49,666 bases of DNA, from assembly GCA_019689675.1 (NCBI GenBank), contig JADGGZ010000004.1:1-49666 (forward strand). The letters are read 5' to 3'. The notes under the pieces are model-generated. The model saw only the letters and a program-made list of their open reading frames with translations, was not told the origin of the DNA and did no database searches. Of the stretch, positions 25,757 to 34,698 are shown one piece after another; within the stretch, counting starts at the first letter, position 1; each line of letters opens with the position of its first letter. The translations under genes were made by a program, and so were the position numbers. This stretch comes from Rhodospirillales bacterium (lineage in GTDB: Bacteria; Pseudomonadota; Alphaproteobacteria; ATCC43930; CGMCC-115725).

Positions 25757-26115
25757 TATGGCCCCCTGGCGCTGGCTGCGGCACCTCTACGGGGAAGATT
25801 CTGCGGCTGCTGAAAGCGCGGATGTTCGGGCGTGACCTCGACCGAGCGATGGCCGACCTGTCGAGCGACGCGATGTTTGATCAGTAAACGCCCGACGGTG
25901 ATACTGAGCGCATCGTCCGAGTGCCGGGAGGAATGCGCCGAACGGCGCCGGGACCACCTTCGAGCGGCTCGGCCCCGCCATGCGCTGCGCGTCCCCATAC
26001 GCTACGCCCGACCTGCGCCCGGAGCTTTTTCCGCGCCCGGCACGAGCCCCATTAACTGTCGGGCCGTCTTACTCGTATGTCGCTGATAGACGGGGAAATT
26101 TTTGAGGCTTCGCAG
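25757..26115. other. Unassigned DNA between gene remnant and tRNA
   Basis: About 360 bp with several short open frames but no gene I recognise. One plus-strand stretch near 25794-25886 reads KILRLLKARMFGR and faintly recalls the C-terminal part of some transposases, but the similarity stops after a dozen residues, so I do not call it an element. Gene debris is the best description. Confidence 0.4.
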
Positions 26116-26192
26116 TGGCGCGCCCGGGAGGATTCGAACCCCCAACCCTCAGATCCGTAGTCTGATGCTCTATCCAGTTGAGCTACGGGCGC
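26116..26192 (-). tRNA. tRNA-Arg (anticodon ACG)
   Basis: The minus strand folds into a full cloverleaf. The acceptor stem is GCGCCCG/CGGGCGC. The D arm has GCTC/GAGC. The anticodon stem TCAGA/TCTGA encloses loop CTACGGA, giving anticodon ACG at 26156-26158 (read as ICG after deamination, decoding CGU/CGC/CGA). The T arm GGGGG/CCTCC contains TTCGAAT. The discriminator G and an encoded CCA (26116-26118) are present. It marks the start of the conserved chromosomal region. Confidence 0.96.
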
Positions 26193-26300
26193 TCACGAGA
26201 GGCGCGGAAACTAGCCGCGCCGGGCCCATATGGCAAGCACCCTCTCGCGCCGAAAGCGCGACTTTGCGCCCGCGCCCTGCGCGCCTATAGTCGCGCGACC

Positions 26301-27254
26301 TTGACGCGCCGCATCGTTCACCTCCTCGCCCTCCTCGCGCTTCTCTCCGGGTGCGCGTTCGCCGACCGCACGCTCTGGCCGACCCTGGCCGGCGAAGGCG
26401 ATCGGGCGAGCCCGGGCAGTGCGACGGCGACTTTGATGCAGGCGGAGGACGCGAACCGGCCGAACCGGGCGGCCCCGCCGACGCGCGAGGAGGAGCTCGC
26501 CGCGATCGTGGAGCAGTCGGCGCGGCGCGCCGATGAGGCGATGGCGGCCCGCGGCGCGCTCGAGGACGCGACGCGGGCGCACCGCGACGCCGCGGACGCG
26601 CTCGCCCGCGCAGGCACCGGCGACCCGAACCGTCCTGCCCTCCTCGCCCGTGCCGACGCGACGCTCGCCAAGCGCGCCGAGGCGGTAGGAAGGCTCGCCG
26701 CCCTCGCCGCGCTCGCCGCGAGCGACGCGGCCGCTGCAGGGGCTCTCGCGGCCGGAGCCCGCGCAGAGGCGGCGCAGCCCGGCGCGAGCACGGAGGATCG
26801 GCAGCGGCTCGCCGCGATCGCGCGCGATGCCTCGGCGGCGGCAGCGGAGTCGGACCGGCTCGTCGCCGAGCTCGGCAGCCTCGTCGCGCGCGAGAGCCGC
26901 CAGATCGCCGAGCTACGTGGCGCGCTCCCCGCATCCCAGACTGCCGCCCTCATGCCGTTCGCGGCGCCCGCCGAGCGCAGGCCGCTCGTCGTCATTCGCT
27001 TCGAGCGGCCCGACCAGCCCTACGAGCAGGAGTTGCGTTACGCCGTCGGCGAGGCGCTGCGGCGCCGCCCCGAGGCGCGCTTCGACGTGGTCGCCGCCGC
27101 CCCTCCGGGCGGTCTTGGCGAAGCCGCCAAGCGCAACGTCGAGGGCGTCGTGCGGCGCCTCGCCGCAATGGGCGTTCCGGCCGCGCGCCTCACGCTTTCG
27201 GCGACGACCCGCGCCGACGCGAAGGGCGACGAGGTCTTCGTGTACGTGCGCTGA
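26301..27254 (+). CDS. Lipoprotein with helical middle and OmpA-like C-terminal domain
   Basis: A 317-residue protein. TTG at 26301 is chosen because the only upstream alternatives fall in the tRNA gene and because it gives a proper lipoprotein signal: LLALLALLSGC, with the lipidated Cys at about residue 18. Residues 60-215 are Ala/Arg/Glu-rich and probably helical or coiled-coil. The last 90 residues (LVVIRFERP to EVFVYVR) have an OmpA-like alpha/beta pattern, but the Asp and Arg that grip peptidoglycan are not clearly present. It resembles in layout the lipoprotein at 29098. An envelope role is inferred. Confidence 0.7.
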   Translation: MTRRIVHLLALLALLSGCAFADRTLWPTLAGEGDRASPGSATATLMQAEDANRPNRAAPPTREEELAAIVEQSARRADEAMAARGALEDATRAHRDAADALARAGTGDPNRPALLARADATLAKRAEAVGRLAALAALAASDAAAAGALAAGARAEAAQPGASTEDRQRLAAIARDASAAAAESDRLVAELGSLVARESRQIAELRGALPASQTAALMPFAAPAERRPLVVIRFERPDQPYEQELRYAVGEALRRRPEARFDVVAAAPPGGLGEAAKRNVEGVVRRLAAMGVPAARLTLSATTRADAKGDEVFVYVR

Positions 27255-27318
27255 TGCGCCCCGAGTCTTCGTCCCCCGCTATCGTCTTTAGTCAACCGGA
27301 ACCCGTGACGTGACGCGC

Positions 27319-27813
27319 ATGAGCGACCCGCGCAAGAACTTCCCCGTGACGTGGGAAGAGCTCCACCGCCATTCGAAGGCGCTCGCCTGGCGCCTCATCG
27401 AGCTCGGCCCCTGGAAGGGCATCGTCGCGGTGACGCGCGGCGGGCTCGTGCCGGCGGCGATCATCGCGCGCGAGCTCGACATCCGCTTCGTCGACACGAT
27501 CTGCGTCACCTCGTACAAGGCCGAGAAGAGCACCGAAGCGCGCGAGATCAAGGGCGAGGTGCAGGTCCTCAAGGGTATCGAGGGGGACGGCGAGGGATTT
27601 CTCATCATCGACGATCTCGTCGACACGGGCCATACCGCCCGGGTCGTGCGCGAGATGCTGCCGAAGGCGCATTTCGCCACGGTCTACGCGAAGCCGGCCG
27701 GGCGCCCGCTCGTCGACACCTTCGTCACCGAGGTGAGCCAGGACACCTGGATCATGTTTCCCTGGGACATCGAGCCCCAGTTCGCGCCGCCGATCGCCGC
27801 ATCCTGGCGCTGA
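27319..27813 (+). CDS. gpt: Xanthine phosphoribosyltransferase
   Basis: A 164-residue purine salvage enzyme that joins xanthine or guanine to PRPP. The PRPP-binding signature [14 protein letters not shown], the [17 protein letters not shown] segment and [12 protein letters not shown] near the C-terminus are characteristic of Gpt rather than Hpt. ATG 27319 is preferred over the GTG at 27310 because homologues begin at about this point ([16 protein letters not shown]). It ends one base from the stop of the convergent LysR gene. Confidence 0.92.
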   Translation: MSDPRKNFPVTWEELHRHSKALAWRLIELGPWKGIVAVTRGGLVPAAIIARELDIRFVDTICVTSYKAEKSTEAREIKGEVQVLKGIEGDGEGFLIIDDLVDTGHTARVVREMLPKAHFATVYAKPAGRPLVDTFVTEVSQDTWIMFPWDIEPQFAPPIAASWR

Positions 27814-28695
27814 TCAGCCCGCCGCGGCCTCCGCGAGGATCCAGTCGCGGAACGCGGCGATCTTCGGCCGCTCCGCCGCGGCCTCGAGATAGACGAGGTA
27901 ATAGGAGTAGTCGGTCGGGATCGTCTCGGCGAAGGGACGCACGAGGCGGCCCGCCTTCAGCTCGTCCATCGCCAGGGTCTCGCCGACGACCGCGACCCCG
28001 AGGCCGTTTACCGCCGCCTGTATCACCATGTTGGAGTGGCTGAAGCCCGGCCCACGCCAGGGATCGATGTCGGTGATGCCGAGGCGGCGGAACCAGATCG
28101 CCCAGCGCTCGCGCGGCTCGTCGTGGAGAAGCGTCACGCGCGCGAGATCGCGCGGCTCCTTCAGCCCAACGCGCTCGGCGAGCTCGGGGCTGCACACGAC
28201 GGCGAGACGCTCGGTGAGGATCAGATGCGAGCGCAGCCCCGGCCAGCGTCCCCGCCCGGTGCGGATGCCGACGTCGTAGTCCGAGCGCGCCAGATCGACG
28301 AGCTCGCCGTCCGACGACAGGCGCAAATCGATCTCGGGATGCGCGGCGCGGAAGCGGCCGAGGCGCGGCAGGAGCCACATCGCCGCGAATGACGGCAGCA
28401 CCGTTGCGTTGAGGACGCCGCTCCGGTCGTGCGCCTCGAGGCGGCGCGTCGCCTCGTCGATGCGGTCGAACGCGGCCCGGATCTCGGTGAGGTAAGCCTG
28501 CGCTGCGTCGGTGAGGAACAGGTTGCGCCCGACGCGGCGGAAGAGCTTGCGCCCGATCCGGTCCTCGAGGGCGCGGATCTGGTGGCTCACCGCGGCCTGC
28601 GTCACGTTGAGCTCGCTCGCGGCGCGCGTGAAGGAGAGGTGGCGGGCCGCCGCCTCGAACGCCCTCAGCGCATTGAGCGGCGGCAGCCGGCGCAT
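27814..28695 (-). CDS. GcvA-like LysR family transcriptional regulator
   Basis: A 293-residue LysR-type regulator. The N-terminal winged helix has LPPLNALRAFEAAARHLSFT and TQAAVSHQIRALEDRIG, which is diagnostic of the GcvA subgroup. The effector domain follows from about residue 90 (VLPSFAAMWLLPRLGRF). It is divergent from a DUF1127 gene, an arrangement common in Alphaproteobacteria. A TTAG-N7-CTAA inverted repeat eight bases from its own start is a fitting operator. The effector is unknown. Confidence 0.9.
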   Translation of the reverse strand: MRRLPPLNALRAFEAAARHLSFTRAASELNVTQAAVSHQIRALEDRIGRKLFRRVGRNLFLTDAAQAYLTEIRAAFDRIDEATRRLEAHDRSGVLNATVLPSFAAMWLLPRLGRFRAAHPEIDLRLSSDGELVDLARSDYDVGIRTGRGRWPGLRSHLILTERLAVVCSPELAERVGLKEPRDLARVTLLHDEPRERWAIWFRRLGITDIDPWRGPGFSHSNMVIQAAVNGLGVAVVGETLAMDELKAGRLVRPFAETIPTDYSYYLVYLEAAAERPKIAAFRDWILAEAAAG

Positions 28696-28702
28696 CGGAC
28701 CT

Positions 28703-28721
28703 CCATTAGTTTAGCTAATGG
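28703..28721. promoter_or_regulatory. Inverted repeat, candidate LysR operator
   Basis: A perfect inverted repeat CCATTAG / CTAATGG with a 5-base centre (TTTAG). It contains the T-N11-A arrangement known for LysR boxes. It lies 7 bp before the ATG of the LysR gene and about 120 bp before the DUF1127 gene, so binding could repress the regulator and control its divergent neighbour. Confidence 0.6.
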
Positions 28722-28841
28722 AACATATGAAAAACGATCGTTTTGCGCCAGAGCCCGGCAGGGATATTCCTGCTTCGACAGCAAACGCCGGGAAGCGGAT
28801 CGAAGGCCCCGGTGCCACTCTCGACCGATTGGAGGTCGATT

Positions 28842-29054
28842 ATGAATCGGACTGTTGCTTGCACCGCCAGGATCGACGTCAGAAGCCGCCGCTCCCTCGG
28901 CCTCGTCGCGCTCGTCGAGACCCTGCTCGCCTGGCAGGAACGGGCCCGCCAGCGCCGCCAGCTCGCCCTGATGGACGACCGCCTCTTGCGCGACATCGGG
29001 GTGAGCCGCGCCGAGATCGCCCGCGAGACCGCGAAGCCGTTTTGGCGCAGCTGA
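28842..29054 (+). CDS. DUF1127 (YjiS-like) small protein
   Basis: A 70-residue basic protein with the DUF1127 signature in its second half: a Trp and Arg-rich helix (AWQERARQRRQLALMDDRLL) followed by RDIGVSRAEIARETAKPFW. Such proteins are common in Alphaproteobacteria; some members bind RNA and affect stress or phosphate responses. ATG 28842 has an excellent GGAGG site six bases upstream, so the longer open frame starting at 28743 is not used. Its divergent LysR neighbour may regulate it. Confidence 0.88.
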   Translation: MNRTVACTARIDVRSRRSLGLVALVETLLAWQERARQRRQLALMDDRLLRDIGVSRAEIARETAKPFWRS

Positions 29055-29097
29055 GCCCCGAACTGCCGCCCGGCCCTTCCTCGAATTTCCGTCCGCC

Positions 29098-30165
29098 TCA
29101 GTTCTGAAGGTAGACCCGCGCGCGGCCCGGCGCGCGGCCGGGCGGCGCAGTCTCGACCTGGATGCTCTGCTGCGGCACGCCCGCCTCGGCGAGCGCCACC
29201 GCCACCGCGTTGGCCCGGTCGAGCGCGAGGCCGAAAGCGGCGAGCGCGCCGTCGGCGCCGCCGGCCGGCGCCGCCTCGGCGACGACGCGGACGATGCCGC
29301 CCCGCGCGCGCTGCGCTGCCGCGATCTCTTCGATCCGCGAGCGATCGGAACCCGGCAGCGCCGCTGAATCGCGCGCGAAGGCGATTTCGGCGACCGGCTG
29401 GCCGGGCGGCAGCGAGGCGAGCTGCGGCGATGACGGCGCCGGCGCCGCGCGTGGGACGGAAGCCGGCGGCGGCGCCGCTGGCGGCCGCGCGGCGAGGACT
29501 CCCGGTCCAGAGAGAACCGGCGGCGGCGGCGCCGGCTGCGGCGCCTCGGGCTCCGGGACGCTGCGCACCTGTGGCGAAACGCCCGGCGACTCGTTCGGGA
29601 GCTCCTGCGCCTCGACCGGCGTCCGGGGGGCCGCGGCGGGCGGAGGCTCGGGCGCCGGTTCGGGCGACGGGGCGGCGGCCACGGTGCCAGGCGCCGCCGG
29701 AGCGGGGGTAGGCTCGTTCGCGGCGGGCGCAGGTGACGTCTGCGCGGCGGACGGCGTTGCTTGCCGCGGCGCAGCAGCCGCAGGCGGCGGCGCTGCCGTT
29801 TGCGCCGCTTCCTCGGCCGGCGGCGACGGCGGCCGTGGTGCCGGGCGCGGCGCAGAGGCGGTCTGACCGGCGCGAAGCTGCTCGTCGATGTATTTCGCGT
29901 TCGCACGGTCGGCCGCGAGGCTCTTCTGCAACGCCTCCCGCTCGGCGGTGCTGAGGGCGCGAACCGGCGGCGGCGGCACGGTGCCGAGATTCGGGAAGGG
30001 ACGCTCGCTGCCGGCTTCGAGATTGCGCGTGTTTCGGGCTTCGGGCCCCGGGTCGTTCTTCGACGTCCCGGTCACGTCGCGCACCGCATCCACCGCGGTC
30101 GAGCACGAGGCGAGCAGCAGCGCCGCCAGTGCCGTCCCCGCCTTCCTGCCCGAGAAACGCCGCAT
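29098..30165 (-). CDS. Lipoprotein with Pro/Ala-rich linker and OmpA-like domain
   Basis: A 355-residue protein. ATG 30165 is preferred because the earlier ATG at 30180 sits in its purine-rich ribosome site. The signal LAALLLASCS gives a lipidated cysteine near residue 21. Residues 100-255 are an extended Pro/Ala-rich linker able to cross the periplasm. The C-terminal 95 residues (VAEIAFARDSAALPGSD to ARVYLQN) are OmpA-like: beta strand, Ser/Ala-rich loop, helix with IEEIAAAQRARGG, and LALDRANAVAVALAEAGV. The usual peptidoglycan-contacting Asp is not evident, while the DRA arginine is kept. It probably links the outer membrane to the wall or to a partner protein. Confidence 0.75.
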   Translation of the reverse strand: MRRFSGRKAGTALAALLLASCSTAVDAVRDVTGTSKNDPGPEARNTRNLEAGSERPFPNLGTVPPPPVRALSTAEREALQKSLAADRANAKYIDEQLRAGQTASAPRPAPRPPSPPAEEAAQTAAPPPAAAAPRQATPSAAQTSPAPAANEPTPAPAAPGTVAAAPSPEPAPEPPPAAAPRTPVEAQELPNESPGVSPQVRSVPEPEAPQPAPPPPVLSGPGVLAARPPAAPPPASVPRAAPAPSSPQLASLPPGQPVAEIAFARDSAALPGSDRSRIEEIAAAQRARGGIVRVVAEAAPAGGADGALAAFGLALDRANAVAVALAEAGVPQQSIQVETAPPGRAPGRARVYLQN

Positions 30166-30261
30166 CGTTCCGCCCTTCAATTCTGTCCCGGCCCCCCTAC
30201 GCTGGTGTATTAGAAGCCGCCATATCTAGGCAATAAGCATCGCAGCCACGAGCCCTGCCAG

Positions 30262-32067
30262 ATGAACGACAGCGAGAGCCGCGAGACGAAGATGCCAGAT
30301 CCGGTCGAGCTGTCCCGCTCGATGGCCGAGATCGCCGAGCGCAGCCAGCGGCTCGTCGCGGACTGGTTGAAGCGCCAGAACATCCCCGCCGCCGACGGCA
30401 ACGTCAGCATGGCCGATCCGCTCAACATCGGCGGCGCGTTCCTAGAGATGACCGCGCGCATGATGGCAGATCCCGCGCGGATCGTGCAGGCGCAGATGTC
30501 GCTCTGGAACGACTATCTGACGCTGTGGCAACGGACGACGCAGCGCTTCCTCGGCGGCGAGGCCGAGCCGGTCGTCGAGCCCCCGCCCGGCGACCGCCGC
30601 TTCAAGGACTCCGCCTGGAGCGAGAACACGCTCTTCGACTTCATCAAGCAGAGCTACCTCCTCACCGCGCGCTGGATGCAGAACACGGTGCGCTCGGTCG
30701 ACGGAATGGACGAGAAGACGGCGAAGAAGGTCGACTTCTACACGCGGCAGTTCGTCGACGCGATCGCGCCCTCCAACTTCGTCCTCACCAATCCCGAGGT
30801 GCTGAAGGCGACGATCGAGAGCGGCGGCGAGAACCTCGTCAAAGGGCTTCAGAACCTCCTCGAGGATCTCGAGCGCGGCAAGGGCCGGCTCGCGATCAAG
30901 ATGACGGACATGGAGGCGTTCAAGATCGGCGAGAACATCGCCGTGACGCCCGGCAAGGTCGTCTACCAGAACGACCTCATCCAGCTCATCCAGTACGATC
31001 CCGCGACGCCGAAGGTGAAGCGCCGGCCGCTGCTGATCATCCCGCCCTGGATCAACAAGTTCTACATTCTCGATCTCCGGCCGAAGAACTCTTTCATCCG
31101 CTGGGCGGTCGAGCAGGGCCATACGGTGTTCGTCATCTCCTGGGTCAATCCCGACGAGCGGCTCGCGCAGAAGAGCTTCGAGGATTACATGTTCGAGGGC
31201 CCGCTCGCCGCGCTCGACGCGATCGAGCTGGCGACCGGCGAGCGCGAGGTCAACGTCATCGGCTACTGCCTCGGCGGCACGCTTCTCGCCTGCACCCTCG
31301 CCTACATGACGGCGAAGGGCGACGACCGGTTCAAGAGCGCGACCTATCTCGTCACGATGGTCGATTTCGCGGAGGCCGGCGAACTATCGGTGTTCATCGA
31401 CGAGGAGCAACTCGCGGCCCTCGAGGAGCGCATGAGGAAGAGCGGCTATCTCAAGGGCAGCGAGATGGCGACGACCTTCAACATGCTGCGGGCGAACGAC
31501 CTCATCTGGTCGTTCGTGGTCAACAACTACCTTCTCGGCAAGGACCCGTTCCCGTTCGATCTCCTCTACTGGAACGCCGATTCGACGCGCATGCCCTATG
31601 CGATGCACTCGTTCTACCTGCGCAACATGTACCAGGAGAACCGGCTGGTGATTCCGGGCGGCATCGAGCTCGGCGGCGTGCCGATCGATCTCTACAAGAT
31701 CGAGACGCCGAGCTTTCTCCTCTCCACGCGCGAGGATCACATCGCGCCTTGGAAGAGCACCTACGCCGCGACGCGGATCTACAAGGGGCCGGTCAAGTTC
31801 ACGCTAGCCGCCTCGGGCCATATCGCGGGCGTCGTCAACCCGCCCGGCTCGAAATACGGGCATTGGCAGAGCGACCGCATCGAGAAGACGCCGGAGGCGT
31901 GGCTCGAGAAGGCGACGCACGTGAACGATTCCTGGTGGCCGCACTGGGAGAAGTGGATCGAGCAATATGCCGGCGGCGAGGTCGATGCGCGGGTCCCCGG
32001 CGACGGCAAGCTGAAGCCGATCGAGAACGCGCCCGGCAGCTACGTGTTGGTGCAGGCAGAGGACTGA
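30262..32067 (+). CDS. phaC: Class I poly(3-hydroxyalkanoate) synthase
   Basis: A 601-residue synthase that polymerises (R)-3-hydroxyacyl-CoA into storage polyester at the granule surface. The lipase-like box reads GYCLGG with catalytic Cys336. The other members of the triad are Asp492 (TREDHIAPW) and His520 (ASGHIAGVVNPP). PWINKFYILDLRP and WNADSTRMP are class I signatures, and the length matches class I enzymes acting without PhaE/PhaR. It is divergent from the lipoprotein gene. No phaA, phaB or phasin gene is nearby. Confidence 0.96.
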   Translation: MNDSESRETKMPDPVELSRSMAEIAERSQRLVADWLKRQNIPAADGNVSMADPLNIGGAFLEMTARMMADPARIVQAQMSLWNDYLTLWQRTTQRFLGGEAEPVVEPPPGDRRFKDSAWSENTLFDFIKQSYLLTARWMQNTVRSVDGMDEKTAKKVDFYTRQFVDAIAPSNFVLTNPEVLKATIESGGENLVKGLQNLLEDLERGKGRLAIKMTDMEAFKIGENIAVTPGKVVYQNDLIQLIQYDPATPKVKRRPLLIIPPWINKFYILDLRPKNSFIRWAVEQGHTVFVISWVNPDERLAQKSFEDYMFEGPLAALDAIELATGEREVNVIGYCLGGTLLACTLAYMTAKGDDRFKSATYLVTMVDFAEAGELSVFIDEEQLAALEERMRKSGYLKGSEMATTFNMLRANDLIWSFVVNNYLLGKDPFPFDLLYWNADSTRMPYAMHSFYLRNMYQENRLVIPGGIELGGVPIDLYKIETPSFLLSTREDHIAPWKSTYAATRIYKGPVKFTLAASGHIAGVVNPPGSKYGHWQSDRIEKTPEAWLEKATHVNDSWWPHWEKWIEQYAGGEVDARVPGDGKLKPIENAPGSYVLVQAED

Positions 32068-32274
32068 GCACGCCTCGCGGCATCGTCGTCGCGCCGGGTG
32101 GCGGGAAGCGATCGCCGGAGGCTGCCCGCGTCCTCGGAATTGGAGCATAGTGGTTCGACGCGCATTGACCGCCGCAAAGTGGCGCCCCGGTCCTTTGAGA
32201 CCGTTTTTGCCTTGGCGCTCTGCCGTCCAGATTGATTAGGCTCTGCGGGCGGAACCACCAAACAGGCACTCGCC

Positions 32275-32697
32275 ATGCTCAAGGAGATGCTCAAGGAATT
32301 TCGCGAATTCGCGATGCGCGGCAATGTCATCGACCTCGCGGTCGGCGTCATTATCGGCGCAGCCTTCACGACGATCGTCAACTCGCTCGTCACCGACATC
32401 CTGACGCCCGTTCTCGGGCTTCTGACCGGCGGCATCGACTTCAGCAATCATTTCCTGACCTTGAAAGGTGGCTCGTTCGATACGCTCGAACAGGCGCAGA
32501 AGGCGGGCGCGGTCACGATCAACTACGGCCTTTTCCTCAACGCCGTGATCAGGTTCGTCATCGTCGCCTTTGCAATCTTCGTCCTCGTGAAACAGATCAA
32601 TCGGATCGCGAAGAGCACGCCCAAGGAGGCGCCACCGCCGCCGCCCGAGGTCGCGCTCCTCAGCGAGATCCGCGACATCCTCAAGGCGCGCGCATGA
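32275..32697 (+). CDS. mscL: Large-conductance mechanosensitive channel
   Basis: A 140-residue channel subunit that opens under membrane tension to relieve osmotic down-shock. The N-terminal amphipathic helix [21 protein letters not shown] leads into TM1, TM2 follows in [19 protein letters not shown], and the cytoplasmic helix lies after a Pro stretch. The first of two Met codons is chosen; the second has AAGGAG directly against it, too close for a ribosome site. Its stop overlaps the start of the AsmA gene (ATGA). The 207-bp region upstream of it (32068-32274) shows no gene. Confidence 0.95.
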   Translation: MLKEMLKEFREFAMRGNVIDLAVGVIIGAAFTTIVNSLVTDILTPVLGLLTGGIDFSNHFLTLKGGSFDTLEQAQKAGAVTINYGLFLNAVIRFVIVAFAIFVLVKQINRIAKSTPKEAPPPPPEVALLSEIRDILKARA

Positions 32698-34697
32698 AAA
32701 AGCTCCTCATCGGCCTCGCGATCGTCGTCCTCCTCCTCGTCGTGATCGCGGTCGCGGCGCCCTTCTTCATCCCGGCAGGGGTCTACAAGGACCAGCTCGT
32801 CGCGCAGGTGAAGTCGGCCACCGGCCGCGACCTGCGCATCGACGGGCCGGTGCAGGTCTCGATCCTCCCGCGCATCGCCATCGAGGCCGAGAAGGTCTCG
32901 CTCTCGAACGCCCCGGGCGCGGCCGAGAAGGACATGGCGACGCTCGCGAAGCTCGCGGTGCAGCTCCAGGTCCTGCCCCTCCTTTCGGGGGAGGTCGCGG
33001 TCGACCGCTTCGTCCTCGTCGAGCCGGTGATCCATCTCGAGGTCGACAAGCGGGGCAGGCCGAACTGGCAGTTCGACACCGCAGGCGGCGGCGAGAAGAC
33101 CCCGGCGCCGAAGGATGCGGCCGGAAAGAGTGCCGCGCCGGCGCTGCAGGAGCTCCGCCTCGGCGAGGTGAAGATCGAGAACGGCCGCATCACCTATCTC
33201 GACCAGCGCAGCAACGCGCGGCACGAGGCGAGCGAGGTCGACCTCGCCGTGAAGCTTCCGAGCCTCGACGCGCCCGTGAATATCGACGGCGCGCTGGTCT
33301 GGCGGGGCAAGCGCGTGCAGCTCACGGCGAAGGCCGACCGCGCCCGCGCCCTCCTCGAGAGCGCGTCGACGCCGATTTCGGTGAAGCTCGCGGCCGAGCC
33401 CGTTTCGCTCGGCTTCGTCGGAACCGCGGCGCTCCCGGCCTTGAGCGGCGACGTCCAGCTCGACGTGCCCTCGGTGCGCGCCCTCGCCGAATGGGTCGGA
33501 ACGCCGCTGCCAGACAGCGGGAGCGGTGGGCTCGGCCCGTTCTCGCTCAGCGGGAAGCTGAACGCGAAGGACGGGAAATACGCCTTCGCCGATGCGCGGC
33601 TCGCGCTCGACCAGATCAAGGCCACGGGCGCAGTCGAGGCGGACACGACAGGCAAGCGACCGCGCGTTGCCGGCAAGCTCGCGGTCGAGAACCTCGACCT
33701 CAATCCTTATCTCGGCCCTGAGACGGGGCCCGCATCGAAGCCGGGAGCGCCTGCCGACAAGTCGGCGCCGCCCGCCGCCTCGGGGTGGAGCGAGGAGCCG
33801 ATCGAGCTCGCCGCACTCCATGCCGCCGACGCCGATCTCGACCTCTCGGCGACCGGGATCCGCTACCGCAAGATCACCGTCGACAAGGGGGCGGTGAAAG
33901 TGCGCCTCGCCGACGGCAAGCTCGCGATCGATCTCACCGATCTCGCCCTCTACAAGGGCCAGGGGACGGGAAAGGTCACGATCGAGGATCGCAAGGACCG
34001 GCCGGCTCTCGCGCTCTCCTTCAAGCTCGGCGGCATCCAGGCTGAGCCGCTGCTGCGCGATGCGGCAAGCTTCGAACGCCTCACCGGCACCGGCTCGCTC
34101 GAGTTCGATGTCGCCGGCTCCGGCAAAAGCCAGCGCGAGATCGTCGGATCCCTCGACGGCAAGGGCGCGCTCTCCTTCACCGACGGCGCGATCAAGGGAA
34201 TCAACATCGCCGCCATGGTGCGGAACATCACGTCGGCCTTCGACCCGTCGGCGGCGGGAACGCAGCAGACCGATTTCTCGGAGCTCGCGGGGACCTTCAC
34301 CATCGCCAAGGGAATTCTCTCGAACAACGATCTCGTCCTCAAATCGCCGCTGTTGCGCGTCGAAGGCGCGGGGAAAGTCGATTTGCCCCGGCGCACGGTC
34401 GACTACCGCGTGACGCCGAAGGCGGTGGCGAGTCTCGAAGGCCAAGGCGGGCGCGCCGATCTCAGCGGCATCATGGTGCCGGTGATCGTGCGCGGCCCTT
34501 GGGACAACCTCTCCTATCAGCCCGATCTCGGTGCCGCGATCGGCCAGCAGCTGAAAGACCCCGGCAGCCTCCTTCAGCGCATTCCCGGCGTTCAGGCGCC
34601 GGGAACGTCCGGAGCGCAACAGCCGGCCCCGGCGGAGCCGAAGTCGCCGGCGCCGAAGCCCGGCGACCTCCTGCGCGGCCTCTTGAACAAGAACTAG
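32694..34697 (+). CDS. AsmA family protein
   Basis: A 667-residue protein with one N-terminal membrane helix (about residues 3-25) and a large periplasmic part. The N-terminal region [20 protein letters not shown] and VSLSNAPG are AsmA hallmarks, and the C-terminal AsmA_2 portion includes [22 protein letters not shown] and [11 protein letters not shown]. AsmA-like proteins belong to the bridge-like lipid-transfer group and are linked to outer-membrane phospholipid homeostasis. It is translationally coupled to mscL. A Pro-rich tail follows residue 640. Its stop codon is one base from the stop of the convergent carbonic anhydrase gene. Confidence 0.88.
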   Translation: MKKLLIGLAIVVLLLVVIAVAAPFFIPAGVYKDQLVAQVKSATGRDLRIDGPVQVSILPRIAIEAEKVSLSNAPGAAEKDMATLAKLAVQLQVLPLLSGEVAVDRFVLVEPVIHLEVDKRGRPNWQFDTAGGGEKTPAPKDAAGKSAAPALQELRLGEVKIENGRITYLDQRSNARHEASEVDLAVKLPSLDAPVNIDGALVWRGKRVQLTAKADRARALLESASTPISVKLAAEPVSLGFVGTAALPALSGDVQLDVPSVRALAEWVGTPLPDSGSGGLGPFSLSGKLNAKDGKYAFADARLALDQIKATGAVEADTTGKRPRVAGKLAVENLDLNPYLGPETGPASKPGAPADKSAPPAASGWSEEPIELAALHAADADLDLSATGIRYRKITVDKGAVKVRLADGKLAIDLTDLALYKGQGTGKVTIEDRKDRPALALSFKLGGIQAEPLLRDAASFERLTGTGSLEFDVAGSGKSQREIVGSLDGKGALSFTDGAIKGINIAAMVRNITSAFDPSAAGTQQTDFSELAGTFTIAKGILSNNDLVLKSPLLRVEGAGKVDLPRRTVDYRVTPKAVASLEGQGGRADLSGIMVPVIVRGPWDNLSYQPDLGAAIGQQLKDPGSLLQRIPGVQAPGTSGAQQPAPAEPKSPAPKPGDLLRGLLNKN

Positions 34698-34698
34698 C

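Noticed and set aside
25794-25886. Possible transposase fragment (KILRLLKARMFGR)
   Set aside because: Only about a dozen residues resemble a transposase tail, no terminal inverted repeats are visible and no other part of an element is nearby.
26116-26192. Attachment-site duplication of the tRNA-Arg 3' end
   Set aside because: I looked for a second copy of the 3' end of the tRNA elsewhere in the window and found none; no integrase gene is present.
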